Source: Heyndrickxia acidicola (GTDB lineage Bacteria; Bacillota; Bacilli; Bacillales; Bacillaceae_C). From it: a stretch of 64,000 nt of DNA. Shown here in pieces: positions 42,150 to 52,068 of the stretch. Numbering within the stretch: position 1 is the first letter of the stretch; each line of letters starts with the position of its first letter. A program made the position numbers and the translations under genes. Where the stretch lies: the NCBI RefSeq assembly GCF_001636425.1, contig NZ_KV440953.1, positions 3,840,001-3,904,000 on the forward strand. Direction: 5' to 3'. The notes under the pieces are model-generated. The model worked only from the letters and a program-made list of their open reading frames with translations, was not told where the DNA came from and searched no databases.

Positions 42150-44390
42150 ATGATGAAAATGCTAACGGGACAGAGCCAAACAACACGCAAGAAATTATTC
42201 ATTACCGCCTTGCTCTTTGTGATTGTGGAACTTTCGGGAGAGATTGGACATTTCATTTTTTCCGGGCACAAAATTTTTTTTCGAGTCACACGATTGATCG
42301 GCACGGCAGGGTTTCTATTATCCTTCATTCTGCTTCTTCAGGAAATGAAAAAATCATCCAAAGCGTTAAAAGCGAGTGATGGTAAATTGAAGCATATCTT
42401 TGAAACCCTTGATGTTGCTATCTGGTTTCACGATATGAAGTCTAATACACTATTGATTACGCCCGGAATTGAAAAGCTATATGGACATTCTTTGGAGGCC
42501 TTTTATCAGGATCATGATTTATGGAAAAAGGTCATCCATCCTTCTGATTTGCATCGTGTCAGAAATCGGGAAACCTTTTTTCAAGAGGGAAAACCGGCTA
42601 CAAGTATCTACCGCATTATACGGCCTGATGGGGAAGTGCGCTGGATTCAGGACAGAGGCATTCCGACACTTGATGAGAATGGCAGCTTTGTAGAATTTAC
42701 GAGTGTTTTGTTTGATATAACGAATCGGAAGGAAAGTGAAGATCGCTACCGGACTCTTGTAGAAATGTCTCCTGATTTAATTGCTGTAGTGTCACATGGG
42801 AAAATTGTGTATATAAATGGTGAAGGGAGCCGCCTGATTGCAGCTGCCCACCCGGACGATGTCATTGGAAGGTATGCACTTGACTTTATTACAGAGGAGT
42901 CTTTGAACAGCTTGACAGATTTAGTAAATGAAAGTATTAAGGAAAATCCGGGCAGCAGGCTGATTGAAGTAAGCATACAGCGGCTGGATGGCGAAAAAAT
43001 GTGTATTGAGATTTCGACGATGCCTATTTTTTATGAAGGAAGAAAAGCCCGTCAGATAGTAGGCAGGGATATTACGGAAAGAAAAAAATCTGAGAAAAAG
43101 ATTCAGCATCTTGCATTTTATGATTCTTTAACCGGCTTGCCAAACCGCAATATGTTTCGTAAACAGCTGAACAGCCTTCTTGAGAAAAATAACCATCAGG
43201 AGCTCTCCGTGATGTTTTTGGATCTCGACCGCTTTAAGCTTATCAATGATACGAGAGGCCATACGGTTGGCGATTTGCTGTTAAAGAAAACAACGGCATT
43301 ATTGCAATCGACGGTTGGACAAACTGGTTTTGTATCCAGGCAGGGCGGCGATGAATTTGTCATTCTGCTTGAGAAGGCTGGGAAAGAGCAGGCTTCTGAC
43401 ATGGCTAATCGCATCATTCAGGCTTTTTCACAGCCCATTGTGCTGGGAGAAGAAGAGTTTTTTGTAACAACCAGCATAGGAATAAGCCTGTATCCTGCGG
43501 ATGGTGAAGACCAGGAGTCGCTCATTAAACATGCGGATACAGCCATGTATTTAGCAAAGGATCTTGGGGGCAACCGATTTCAGTTTTATACGCCAATGCT
43601 GGACGGGGTGGCTTTTAGAAAAATTCAGTTGGAAACGGCCTTGCGCAGAGCACTTGCAAAAGAGCAGCTATTGCTTCACTATCAGCCTCAACTAGATTTG
43701 GAAAACGGAAGGATGAGAGGGGTAGAAGCATTGCTTCGCTGGAATGACCCGGAGCTTGGAATCATTCCACCCTGTGAATTTATCCCACTCGCTGAGGAAA
43801 CGGGATTGATTCTTCCATTAGGGAAATGGGTCATAAAGGAGGCCTGCCGTCAGCACATAGAATGGCTAAAGGCAGGAATAGGTCCCGTTAAAATAGCTGT
43901 AAATGTATCCGTCCGCCAAATAGAAGAGGAAGATTTTATCCAGTATCTCAAGCAGGTCCTGACTGATACAGGCGTAAGCCCTAGCTATTTAGAGATTGAA
44001 ATCACGGAGAGTATTATGCAAAATATCGACCAATCAATGGTTATTTTACATGAACTGAAGGCCATTGGGGTTGAGCTTTCCATAGATGATTTTGGCAAGG
44101 GCTATTCCTCCTTAAGCTATCTCAAACATTTGCCCATTCATCATCTCAAAATTGATAAGTCTTTTGTGGAGGATATTATCGCCCATCCTACTCAGGGTTC
44201 AATTGTAAAAGCGATTATTGCCATGGGGCACAGCCTTGGTTTTTCTGTAATAGCAGAGGGAATTGAAGAGGAAGATCAGTTTAAATTTTTGGCTGAGCAC
44301 GGCTGTGAAATGGGGCAGGGCTATTATTTCAGCCAGCCTCTTCCGCCTGAGGGCATTCAGGCATTCTACATGAAGATGCTTAATGTATAG
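42150..44390 (+). CDS. PAS-PAS-GGDEF-EAL cyclic-di-GMP signalling protein
   Basis: The 746-residue protein has two N-terminal helices (about residues 17-39 and 46-65). PAS 1 follows (about 80-200, with HPSDLHRVRNRETFF and RIIRPDGEVRWIQDRGI), then PAS 2 (about 200-310). The GGDEF domain (about 315-480) has an intact RQGGDEF and DLDRFKLINDTRGH. The EAL domain (about 490-740) has intact GVEALLRWNDP, EITESIMQN and DDFGKGYSSLSYLKHLPI. Both catalytic motifs look active, so it could make and break c-di-GMP under PAS control. ATG 42150 or 42153 has GGGGAGAAG upstream. It is followed by an R1 repeat, not by a clear terminator. Confidence 0.95.
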   Translation: MMKMLTGQSQTTRKKLFITALLFVIVELSGEIGHFIFSGHKIFFRVTRLIGTAGFLLSFILLLQEMKKSSKALKASDGKLKHIFETLDVAIWFHDMKSNTLLITPGIEKLYGHSLEAFYQDHDLWKKVIHPSDLHRVRNRETFFQEGKPATSIYRIIRPDGEVRWIQDRGIPTLDENGSFVEFTSVLFDITNRKESEDRYRTLVEMSPDLIAVVSHGKIVYINGEGSRLIAAAHPDDVIGRYALDFITEESLNSLTDLVNESIKENPGSRLIEVSIQRLDGEKMCIEISTMPIFYEGRKARQIVGRDITERKKSEKKIQHLAFYDSLTGLPNRNMFRKQLNSLLEKNNHQELSVMFLDLDRFKLINDTRGHTVGDLLLKKTTALLQSTVGQTGFVSRQGGDEFVILLEKAGKEQASDMANRIIQAFSQPIVLGEEEFFVTTSIGISLYPADGEDQESLIKHADTAMYLAKDLGGNRFQFYTPMLDGVAFRKIQLETALRRALAKEQLLLHYQPQLDLENGRMRGVEALLRWNDPELGIIPPCEFIPLAEETGLILPLGKWVIKEACRQHIEWLKAGIGPVKIAVNVSVRQIEEEDFIQYLKQVLTDTGVSPSYLEIEITESIMQNIDQSMVILHELKAIGVELSIDDFGKGYSSLSYLKHLPIHHLKIDKSFVEDIIAHPTQGSIVKAIIAMGHSLGFSVIAEGIEEEDQFKFLAEHGCEMGQGYYFSQPLPPEGIQAFYMKMLNV

Positions 44391-44404
44391 GACTGATTGG
44401 AATA

Positions 44405-44650
44405 AAAAGAGGCTGATCCCGCAGGAGTCTCGTGCCTTTCGTTTCAATCAACATTGAGTTTAGATTAAGAATAGGATTTAAGAGAGACATGGGAAGTGCC
44501 CTGTTCATTCCTGCAGGTTGATTTCCACTGCAGGCACTCTCTTTCCGCAGGCAACCGGGAGTCTCCTCGTTGCAAGCTGCAAGCTCCTGCGGGGTCTCCC
44601 TTACATGCTTATCCGCAGGACTCTCGCGTATCCGCTCCAACCAACCTTAA
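44405..44650 (-). repeat. R1 intergenic repeats, inverted, one partial and one full
   Basis: A partial end (GATCCCGCAGGAGTCTCGTG at 44415) is followed by a full inverted copy (CCACTGCAGGCACTCTCTTT, GCAAGCTCCTGCGGGGTCTC, CCGCAGGACTCTCGCG). The remaining gap to 45132 has a hairpin with a T run near 44737-44795, an R2 end fragment (44797-44824), and otherwise nothing recognised. Confidence 0.7.
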
Positions 44651-45132
44651 TTGAATTTAAAACGAATATTGGGTACTACTCAGATAAGCGTGCTGCTGTT
44701 TGACCTGTCTGTTCACTTCAACAAATAAGTAAGAAAAGGGTGACTCCATTTAGCCGCATAGTCCGGCCTTTTGAGTCATCCTATTTTTTTGGGGGAATGA
44801 GCAAGGCGCTTGCGCTTTTCGTGTGCTTCTAATAATATTTGGCTGAATTTTGTCCCATTCGTCAAGTAAAACATTAACAACGGCATTGGTTTCGTTTAAA
44901 ATGAATAAAGAAAAGGTAGGTAAATACTACAGGCATCTTTTCGCAAGCTTTGTTGTTATTTGTGCCCAAAAAATAGTTCAGGATGCAAGCTCCTGAAGCA
45001 TTGGACGAAAAGGTGCGGAAAATAGCGGTTTATGCGAAAGCATACTGCTAAACAGTCTTCTGCCCGGCTGTCTGACAGCGAAATCGGAAGCCTGGGAGGA
45101 GTAACTATTAAGAGAAAGATTGGAGTAATACC

Positions 45133-46395
45133 ATGGATAAACAAGTAAAAAGAAAGAACACCAAAAATATCGCGCTGTTCTTTTTGCTTATTATGGCAGC
45201 GGGCTTTCTGCTAACCATTCCTGTCCAAGGCACTTTGTGGGGCAAGCTCCTGCAGGGGGGATTTGAGGCAGGGCTTGTGGGCGGGCTCGCAGATTGGTTT
45301 GCGGTGACCGCTTTATTTCGACATCCGCTTGGACTGCCCATTCCGCATACGGCTCTTTTGCCAAAGAACCGTGATAAGATGACAAATGGATTAATCTCAA
45401 CACTGGAGAATAATTGGCTGACAAAAGAAAGTATCGTGATAAAGCTAAGATCGATCCGGATTGTGGACAAGGTATTTGACTTGCTGGAACGTGAGCTTCA
45501 TTCGGGAATGGTGAAAAGCATTCTTCAAAGTTTTGCGGCCAAAACCATCCGCCAGATTGATCTCGAAAAGGTGTCCCCTGTTATTGAAAATGAAATCAGA
45601 GGTTATGCTAAAAAGCTGGATCCCTCATCCTTATTCGATTCCGCGATTAATCAAATTGTTTCCCGAGGATACGATGAAAAGGCGATTGATTATGCATTGG
45701 GGCAAGCTGGAAACTGGCTTTCCAAAGAAGAATCAGCTTTAAAGCTTGGAAGAACAGCCATCCAGATGATGGACCGGATAGATGGAGACGGCTTTGTCCG
45801 TTTTGCCATTAGTTCATTCACTAAAATTGTAAACGAAGAAAAGATTGGACATATTATTCAAAATTATCTTTTACAATCCATTCATGATATGAAACAGGAT
45901 GATGAAAGAAAACAAGAAGTCTTAATCCGCCCTTTGCGTCTTCAGCTGGATAAATTGAAGGAACAGGAAGGAATTAAAAAGGAGCTGGAGGCATGGCAAG
46001 ACCGCCTGGTACAGGGATATCCGATAAAAGGGATCGTTGATAAAGGGTTGGAACAGCTTCGCCAAAAAATCCTCACGTTTATCGAGGGTCCGGATTTCTT
46101 TGATGTGTACGCCGGTCCTTTTCTTGAAAAATCCCTGCTTCAATGGAGGGAGGATGAAGCGAGAACAAACCGTATCGAAAACTGGACTCAGGATCAAATC
46201 GCTGCTTTTATCGATCGAAACCATTCTAAAATTGGTATTTTGGTAAAAGAAAACATTGATAAGCTGGATAACGAAACGCTTATCTATTTAATTGAAAACA
46301 ATGTAGGGAAGGATCTTCAATGGATCCGTATAAATGGTGCAGTCTGCGGATTTGCTATCGGCATTATCCTAACCATTATTAGGATATTGATTTGA
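45133..46395 (+). CDS. DUF445 family membrane-anchored protein (YheB/YtwI-like)
   Basis: The 420-residue protein has a hydrophobic helix at about residues 12-32, then GGFEAGLVGGLADWFAVTALFRHPLG, which identifies DUF445. IPHTALLPKNRDKMTNGLIS follows. A long helical, charged middle region leads to a C-terminal helix (about 398-418: WIRINGAVCGFAIGIILTII). The N- and C-terminal anchors with a coiled centre are the family norm; function is not established. GGAG lies 8 bases before the ATG. Confidence 0.88.
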   Translation: MDKQVKRKNTKNIALFFLLIMAAGFLLTIPVQGTLWGKLLQGGFEAGLVGGLADWFAVTALFRHPLGLPIPHTALLPKNRDKMTNGLISTLENNWLTKESIVIKLRSIRIVDKVFDLLERELHSGMVKSILQSFAAKTIRQIDLEKVSPVIENEIRGYAKKLDPSSLFDSAINQIVSRGYDEKAIDYALGQAGNWLSKEESALKLGRTAIQMMDRIDGDGFVRFAISSFTKIVNEEKIGHIIQNYLLQSIHDMKQDDERKQEVLIRPLRLQLDKLKEQEGIKKELEAWQDRLVQGYPIKGIVDKGLEQLRQKILTFIEGPDFFDVYAGPFLEKSLLQWREDEARTNRIENWTQDQIAAFIDRNHSKIGILVKENIDKLDNETLIYLIENNVGKDLQWIRINGAVCGFAIGIILTIIRILI

Positions 46396-46631
46396 ATACA
46401 TTGCTGCATGAACGTGTTTTGATATCTATGCTCTGTTCATCCTGCTTGATGACTTGGTTCTATACGAAAGCTTCTTAGGGGACTCATTTACCCTGGATTT
46501 CCGGACGAGTTGTTTCCATCCTCTTGGTCAGGCCAGCATGGATCCTCAAGATGCATTATTTTTAAGAACAGATTTATTCCTCGTTAAAACGGGAAGTATA
46601 AAAGAAAAATATCACCAGTCGGGGGTATAGC

Positions 46632-48464
46632 ATGTTTACTTCATTAAAACGATTTTTAATTGGAAGACCGCTGAAATCGACAGAATTAGGAGAGCAAAAG
46701 CTTGGAATTTTTAAAGCACTTGCCATCCTTTCTTCTGATGCACTATCATCAGTGGCATACGGTCCTGAGCAGATATTGATTGTGCTCATGACCATTAGTG
46801 CGGTGGCCTTCTGGTATTCCATCCCCATTGCTGTAGGGGTATTAATTTTGTTAACAGCCCTGATTTTATCGTACAGGCAAATTATTTTTGCCTATCCGCA
46901 TGGCGGGGGCGCCTATGTCGTTTCCAAGGAAAACCTGGGAGAGAAGCCCGGCCTTTTAGCGGGAGGATCTCTGCTGGTCGATTACATACTGACAGTTGCC
47001 GTTAGTGTATCATCGGGTACCGATGCCATCACATCCGCTTTTCCGTTTTTGCACCCTTATAATGTACCGATCGCTGTCGTTCTTGTTATTTTTATTACAC
47101 TCTTAAACTTAAGGGGTATTACCGAATCTGCGTCTATTTTGGCGTATCCCGTTTATTTGTTCGTGCTGGCACTGCTTATTTTAATAGTAGTTGGTTTAAT
47201 CCGGATCATGCACGGGGATGTGCCTGCCTCTTCACATGCTGCAATCGGGACGCCGGTTCCAGGAATTACGACCTTTTTGCTATTAAAAGCCTTCGCATCT
47301 GGATGTTCGGCTTTGACCGGAGTAGAAGCCATTTCGAATGCGATTCCGAATTTCAAGAATCCTGCACCAAAGAATGCTGCAAAAACCCTTTTGTTAATGG
47401 GAGGAATTCTTGCAGTACTTTTCTCCGGAACGGTCTTTATGGCTTATTATTATGGAATTGCCCCAAATTCACAGGAAACAGTTGTTTCGCAAATTGCCGA
47501 TCATACTTTTGGGCGTAATTACATGTATTACTTTATCCAGGGAACAACAGCCTTAATTCTGGTACTGGCAGCGAACACGGGCTTCTCAGCGTTCCCGCAG
47601 CTTGCCTTTAACCTTGCTAAGGATAAATATATTGCCAGAATGTTTACCATGCGCGGCGACCGTTTAGGGTATTCAAACGGAATTATTACTCTTGGGATTG
47701 CTTCTGTTCTGTTAATTATTGCGTTTGGAGGAAAGACAGAGGCGCTTATTCCTCTCTATGCCGTTGGTGTATTTCTTCCTTTTACCTTGTCGCAGTCAGG
47801 CATGCTTGTGAAATGGGTGAGGGAAAAACCAAAAGGCTGGATGGGAAAACTAATTACAAACTTTGTGGGAGCCTTGATCAGCTTTACGGTTCTCATGATT
47901 TTCTTTATTACAAAATTTACACAGGTGTGGCCGGTTCTGATTTTCCTTCCATTAATCGTGGTCCTCTTTCTCAGAATTAAACGGCATTATGACCGTGTGG
48001 GAGATCAACTGAGGATTCAGCCTAAAGAAAAAGCCGAGGCTCTCCAGATAAAAGGAAATGTTATCATCGTTCCGGTAGCAGGAATTACACAGGTGGTTCA
48101 AAATTCAATCAACTATGCAAAGTCCATGGATCCTGATGTTATCATTGCAGTCTATGTTGCCTTTGATCGAGAGCAGGAGAAAAAGTTTGAGGAACAATGG
48201 AAGGTTTGGCAGCCGGATGTCCGTCTTGTGACACTGCATTCCCATTATCGTTCCGTTATTCAGCCTTTAACTAAATTCATTGATACCATTGAATACAAGG
48301 CATCTGAATCCTCTTATTGTGTAACGGTTATCATTCCGCAGTTTATTCCAAAAAAGAGATGGCATGATATTTTGCACAACCAATCAAGCTTTCTGATTAG
48401 AGCCTATTTGCTTTATAAAAGAAATGTTATTGTCACCACAGTGCCATTTCATTTGAAGAAATAA
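46632..48464 (+). CDS. kimA: KimA-type high-affinity potassium importer (APC superfamily)
   Basis: The 610-residue protein matches B. subtilis KimA (YdaO) from its first residues, FTSLKRFLIGRPLKSTELGE, to its end, KKRWHDILHNQSSFLIRAYL followed by HFKK. Twelve helices (about residues 30-460) are followed by a cytoplasmic UspA-like domain (about 470-610). SSDALSSVAYGPEQILIVL forms part of helix 1 and the ion path. KimA is a K+/H+ symporter inhibited by c-di-AMP, and in B. subtilis its mRNA carries a c-di-AMP riboswitch. I do not recognise that riboswitch in the 236 bases upstream. GGGGG lies 6-7 bases before the ATG. Confidence 0.9.
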   Translation: MFTSLKRFLIGRPLKSTELGEQKLGIFKALAILSSDALSSVAYGPEQILIVLMTISAVAFWYSIPIAVGVLILLTALILSYRQIIFAYPHGGGAYVVSKENLGEKPGLLAGGSLLVDYILTVAVSVSSGTDAITSAFPFLHPYNVPIAVVLVIFITLLNLRGITESASILAYPVYLFVLALLILIVVGLIRIMHGDVPASSHAAIGTPVPGITTFLLLKAFASGCSALTGVEAISNAIPNFKNPAPKNAAKTLLLMGGILAVLFSGTVFMAYYYGIAPNSQETVVSQIADHTFGRNYMYYFIQGTTALILVLAANTGFSAFPQLAFNLAKDKYIARMFTMRGDRLGYSNGIITLGIASVLLIIAFGGKTEALIPLYAVGVFLPFTLSQSGMLVKWVREKPKGWMGKLITNFVGALISFTVLMIFFITKFTQVWPVLIFLPLIVVLFLRIKRHYDRVGDQLRIQPKEKAEALQIKGNVIIVPVAGITQVVQNSINYAKSMDPDVIIAVYVAFDREQEKKFEEQWKVWQPDVRLVTLHSHYRSVIQPLTKFIDTIEYKASESSYCVTVIIPQFIPKKRWHDILHNQSSFLIRAYLLYKRNVIVTTVPFHLKK

Positions 48465-48465
48465 T

Positions 48466-48515
48466 AAAAGGATACCCTGAAAGATCAGCAATTTTTTTAG
48501 GGTATCCTTTTTAAT
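48466..48515 (+). terminator. Terminator of kimA
   Basis: AAAAGGATACCCT pairs perfectly with AGGGTATCCTTTT across a 20-base loop, followed by Ts. It could also serve the minus-strand gene. Confidence 0.85.
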
Positions 48516-48557
48516 ATGATTTTTTTGAAGTTTTCAATGCGAACAACCTTATTGCAT

Positions 48558-49562
48558 TTAATCCCTTTTAGAAAGTGCCTCCCTGTCCTGGACAGATGGC
48601 GGCTCTTCAAGCCAGCCGTTTTTAATCATAAGCTGGACACCATCCTCAGCAAAAAGACCGATATCTGCAATCATTCGGGTATAGGCGAGGGTTAAATCTC
48701 GTCTTTGCCCAACGGATAATGCAGCACTATAATAGGCAACAGCTACAGAAACTAAAGAAATCACATGGTAAAGCATCAGCTTATCGGAAAATGGAGCAAC
48801 AATAGAATTGGTTACTTCAGACTGCCAATATTTCGGTGCAGAAAGAAAATCCTTGCTTAGGATCGAAGACATGATTTCCAGTTGTTTTTCGCATAGCTTC
48901 GCACCCTTCATAAAATACTCCCGCACTTCCTTTGAATGGGCTACCTGGCCAAAGCCTACATCAAGCATAACCTTTAACACCGTTTTCTCCATGTTATAGA
49001 AAAGTCCAGATATTTCCAGTGAATTTAACGGTCTTTTCTTGCCAAACCAGCCCGTTCCATAGCTTTCGTCTTTTATGAAATCGACTGTTTGGGATGGAGG
49101 GATATGGGGAGGCCGGCTGATAATCCCTTTCTCCTGCAGGACTCCTACAACCCTGTCATGCAAATCTGTTGTTTCTTTCAGGCATTTTGCAAAATGCTCC
49201 CTTTGGTCGGAGCGGATGGACGTTCCTGCAGCAAGAGCATAACCACTCAGCCCATGAAAAGACATGACCTGAAGATAGATCAATATTAAATTATCTGGAA
49301 AAAGGGGAGGGGCGTCCATATAGACATCTTCTTTTGAAAATCCTCGGGGGATAGGGTACTTTTCATCTGACAGAATTCTGGTTATGCTTTCTATATGAAA
49401 CTTAGAGATGCTTCTTGCATATTCTAGTATCTTTTTTACCTCCGCATCTTTACAGTGCTTTAAAAGATGCGCTAAAAAGCAATATGCCATCGTATCATTC
49501 ATATATTGCGTCCACATATTCGCAAGCTCAGCAGCATTCAAGGGCTCATTTTTCTCATTCAT
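48558..49562 (-). CDS. DUF3231 family protein
   Basis: The ~334-residue protein consists of two similar helical, ferritin-like halves, each of about 160 residues. The first has LANMWTQYMNDTMAYCFLAHLLKHCKD and the second ISGLFYNMEKTVLKVMLDVG. PRGFSKEDVYMDAPPLFPDN is typical of DUF3231, a Bacillus spore-associated or coat-like family of unknown role. GGAGG lies 7-8 bases before the ATG at 49562; 28 upstream in-frame codons lack a signal. It is a single gene. Confidence 0.85.
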   Translation of the reverse strand: MNEKNEPLNAAELANMWTQYMNDTMAYCFLAHLLKHCKDAEVKKILEYARSISKFHIESITRILSDEKYPIPRGFSKEDVYMDAPPLFPDNLILIYLQVMSFHGLSGYALAAGTSIRSDQREHFAKCLKETTDLHDRVVGVLQEKGIISRPPHIPPSQTVDFIKDESYGTGWFGKKRPLNSLEISGLFYNMEKTVLKVMLDVGFGQVAHSKEVREYFMKGAKLCEKQLEIMSSILSKDFLSAPKYWQSEVTNSIVAPFSDKLMLYHVISLVSVAVAYYSAALSVGQRRDLTLAYTRMIADIGLFAEDGVQLMIKNGWLEEPPSVQDREALSKRD

Positions 49563-49789
49563 CGGGACACCTCCAATATTAATGTTATTTTTTCGAAATA
49601 AGGGAGGAATATACATTAGAGAAGCAAAATTTGTAAAAAAGCCCATTACGTACTGCCCATATTGAACAATTTGGAGGAGCTAATCCTTCGTAGACGGTAA
49701 GGAAATAATGATAAGGTACATAAAGCAGGATGGAAAACATAGTTTAACTCGCTAAGGATGTACGCCTCGATTGCAATCGCTGATTGCGG

Positions 49790-49840
49790 AGAACGAGTGT
49801 CTGAAGCGGCAGTCAACAGGCAGGATCAGCTAACCTGTGC
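49790..49840 (+). repeat. Degenerate R1 fragment
   Basis: GCGGAGAACGAGTGTCTGAA followed by GCGGCAGTCAACAGGCAGGA resembles the right end of R1 with many changes. The rest of the gap 49563-49922 shows nothing else. Confidence 0.45.
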
Positions 49841-49922
49841 AGGAAAGATGACATGAAAGGCAGACACCCTATGATTTTTTACATTGGGCGTACTGCAGAT
49901 AAGATATGGAAGGATGAATGAA

Positions 49923-50390
49923 ATGGGATATATAGAAGATTTAAGAAAATTGATCGGACACCGCCCTGTCATACTGGTAGGATCTGTCGTAGTGATTGTA
50001 GATGAGCAGGACCGCGTTTTACTTCAGGAAAGAACTTTTCCACGGGGGAAGTGGGGGCTGCCGGGAGGCTTAATGGAGCTGGGCGAATCGACAGAAGACA
50101 CCGCGAGAAGAGAGGTATTGGAGGAAACAGGACTGATCGTCGAGGATTTGCAGTTAATTCACGTTTTTTCGGGACCTGAACACTTTACAAAAGCGGCAAA
50201 TGGAGATGAATTTTATGTTGTTACCGCAGCTTACTATTCAAAACAATATACCGGAACGCTGGAGAATCGCGATAAAGCGGAAACACTTACTTTTCGTTTC
50301 TTCAAGCCCGAGGAGTTTCCGGAACGGATGATAGGAAGCCATCGCATGGTGCTGGAGGAATATCTGAGACAGGAACGGGCAAAAGGATAA
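49923..50390 (+). CDS. Nudix hydrolase
   Basis: The 155-residue protein has a complete Nudix box, GGLMELGESTEDTARREVLEETGL (about residues 50-73), preceded by LLQERTFPRGKWGLPGG. It hydrolyses a nucleoside diphosphate linked to another group; the exact substrate is not readable. ATG 49923 has GGAAGG 10 bases upstream. It has no operon partners. Confidence 0.88.
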   Translation: MGYIEDLRKLIGHRPVILVGSVVVIVDEQDRVLLQERTFPRGKWGLPGGLMELGESTEDTARREVLEETGLIVEDLQLIHVFSGPEHFTKAANGDEFYVVTAAYYSKQYTGTLENRDKAETLTFRFFKPEEFPERMIGSHRMVLEEYLRQERAKG

Positions 50391-50619
50391 CATCAGTGAA
50401 ATCCTTCTTTCGTATGCCGGTGCAGTATAAAAGAGGGTGTCCGTTATAAATGGATAAAAGGCTGGCGGGCGTATGTGCCGTTCAATGGACTTTATTTGAG
50501 TAAGCTGTCATCACATAATCCAGATAAATCCTTTTTTTCAACGGAAGGTTATAGAGGAAAATGTTGTTTGACTCAGAATATATAAGAGTAAGGAGACAGC
50601 AGGAGGAGGAACTGGGCAT

Positions 50620-50757
50620 ATGACAGAAGAAAATAAGGAAAAAATCATAGAAGAAGCTCTTTCGCTGAGGGAACAAAAGGAGTATGAAGCCTCAAATGAG
50701 CTTTTTTCAAAAAAGCATTTTCACTTTATGCGGACAAGCTTTGATACGATTTGGTAA
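50620..50757 (+). CDS. Short ORF (45 aa), probably the stump of a TPR-type protein
   Basis: A strong AGGAGGAGG lies about 9 bases before ATG. The 45 residues (MTEENKEKIIEEALSLREQK, then EYEASNELFSKKHF) read like the first helices of a tetratricopeptide protein and then end abruptly in FDTIW. It is likely a truncated gene; a real 45-residue product is possible. Confidence 0.4.
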   Translation: MTEENKEKIIEEALSLREQKEYEASNELFSKKHFHFMRTSFDTIW

Positions 50758-50823
50758 TCTTCCTTTATATTGAGCGGTGAGTATGACGGGAAATCTATAT
50801 GCATATTTAAGGGAGGTTAAATA

Positions 50824-51360
50824 ATGAACAGTTTTACAAGAGAAATGTTTTCCTGGTTTAAAAGTATAGTGGTTGCGCTGGTCCTTCTTTATATTTGCCG
50901 ATCCTTCTTGTTCGTTCCCACCATTGTGCACGGTGAATCGATGATGCCTAATCTCCAGGATGGCAACCGCCTGATCGTAAGCAAGGTTGGAAGCATTCAC
51001 CGGTTTGATGAAATAACCTTTAAAGCTCCTGATGAAAATGCCAATTATGTCAAACGGGTAATCGGGCTTCCGGGTGATACCATTTCCATGAAAAATGATG
51101 TGCTGTATGTAAATGGAAGAAGCTACAAAGAATCCTATCTGAATCCGAACCGTAAGACGGGTGTAAATTTAACAGAGGATTTTACACTGAAGGATTTAAC
51201 CGGAAAGTCAAAAGTACCGCCTAATTCGTTGTTTGTCCTCGGGGATAACCGGACAAACAGCAAGGACAGCCGCTACTTTGGTTTTATTTCAAAGAACGCA
51301 GTAATAGGAAAGGTAGAAGTCCGATTTTGGCCGTTTAATGAAATGGAAGTGATGAAGTAG
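50824..51360 (+). CDS. Type I signal peptidase (SipS/SipT type)
   Basis: The 178-residue membrane protease has an N-terminal helix at about residues 13-31, then the catalytic Ser in VHGESMMPNL (S39). The general-base Lys is in YVKRVIGLPGD (K77), and FVLGDNRTNSKDSRYFGFI follows near the end. It removes signal peptides from secreted proteins on the outer face of the membrane. AAGGGAGG lies upstream. It is monocistronic, one of probably several Sip proteins in this organism. Confidence 0.94.
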   Translation: MNSFTREMFSWFKSIVVALVLLYICRSFLFVPTIVHGESMMPNLQDGNRLIVSKVGSIHRFDEITFKAPDENANYVKRVIGLPGDTISMKNDVLYVNGRSYKESYLNPNRKTGVNLTEDFTLKDLTGKSKVPPNSLFVLGDNRTNSKDSRYFGFISKNAVIGKVEVRFWPFNEMEVMK

Positions 51361-51364
51361 CTTT

Positions 51365-51400
51365 AAAAAATTCCGGCTCCTAGATGGGACGGAGTTTTTT
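51365..51400 (+). terminator. Terminator of the signal peptidase gene
   Basis: AAAAAATTCCG pairs with CGGAGTTTTTT (one mismatch) around about 14 bases. Confidence 0.7.
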
Positions 51401-51439
51401 TATTAGCTCTGTTAAGGCTTAGTATGGATTCTAATTGTT

Positions 51440-51960
51440 TGATGGAAGAGGAAGCGAATGCTTGGAAGAGAATCAACCAGCAGGATGACTGGAGCACTCC
51501 CCCCTATCTCAATTAAAGCCTGGAGTAGAACTGAATCCAAAGTTGATTGGAGCGAAAGGCACGAGACTCCTGCGGGATCAGCGGTTAGGGGAGACCCCGC
51601 AGGAGCTTGCGACGAGGAGGCTCCACTACCGCCCCGCGGAAAGCGAGTGCCAGCAGCGGAAATCAACCTGCAGGAAATACACGACACTGCCAATGTCTCT
51701 GTTAAAGCCCATTTTTAAACTGATCTCTTTGTTGATTGCAGCGGAAATCAACCCAGCAGGATAAACAGAACGCAGTCTCTATCTATGTACAATTCCCAAT
51801 TTGATTTAACTCAAAGGTTGATTGGAGAGGAAGGTGCGAGACTCCTGCTGGAAAAGCTGGCATAGGAAGCCCCCCACAGGAGCTAGAACGAGAAGGCTTC
51901 CGGCCGCTCAGCGGAAAGCTGCAGCGTAAACCAACCAGCAGGAAGATAAGAGCACGCTCA
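51440..51960 (+). repeat. Cluster of R1 intergenic repeats (two nearly full copies plus partial)
   Basis: One copy lies at about 51545-51670 and another at about 51825-51945; both have CGAGACTCCTGC and CACAGGAGC or CCCGCAGGAGC arms and GCGGAAAGC near the end. The spacer with CAACCAGCAGGA recurs at 51470, 51745 and 51935. Only the promoter of the MarR gene lies between this cluster and 52069. Confidence 0.8.
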
Positions 51961-51996
51961 ATGAGCTTCATGCAATTGCTAAACTGCCTCAAATAG

Positions 51997-52040
51997 TTTG
52001 TATACAAATTATATTTACGCATATAATATTTAAGCGTATA
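51997..52040 (+). promoter_or_regulatory. Promoter/operator region of the MarR-MFS pair
   Basis: TTTGTATACAAA (51997-52008) is a perfect 12-bp palindrome. It is followed by an inverted pair TTACGC/GCGTAT with a TATAAT (52023-52028) between them and a second TATAAT (52037-52042). The palindrome is a plausible binding site for the MarR product. Confidence 0.5.
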
Positions 52041-52068
52041 ATAAGAAAGGTAAGGAGCTGAATCATGT

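Noticed and set aside
44518-44703. 61-codon frame MISTAGTLFPQATG
   Set aside because: It is an R1 repeat copy read through in the plus direction; the same peptide-like text appears at the other inverted R1 copies.
44955-45115. Short protein-like pieces upstream of the DUF445 gene
   Set aside because: Fragments such as MQAPEALDEKVRKIAVYAKA are too short, lack ribosome sites and do not join into one frame.
51440-51960. Repeat cluster considered as a CRISPR array
   Set aside because: Units are long, imperfect, variably spaced and also found singly elsewhere; no constant short repeat with unique spacers and no cas genes.
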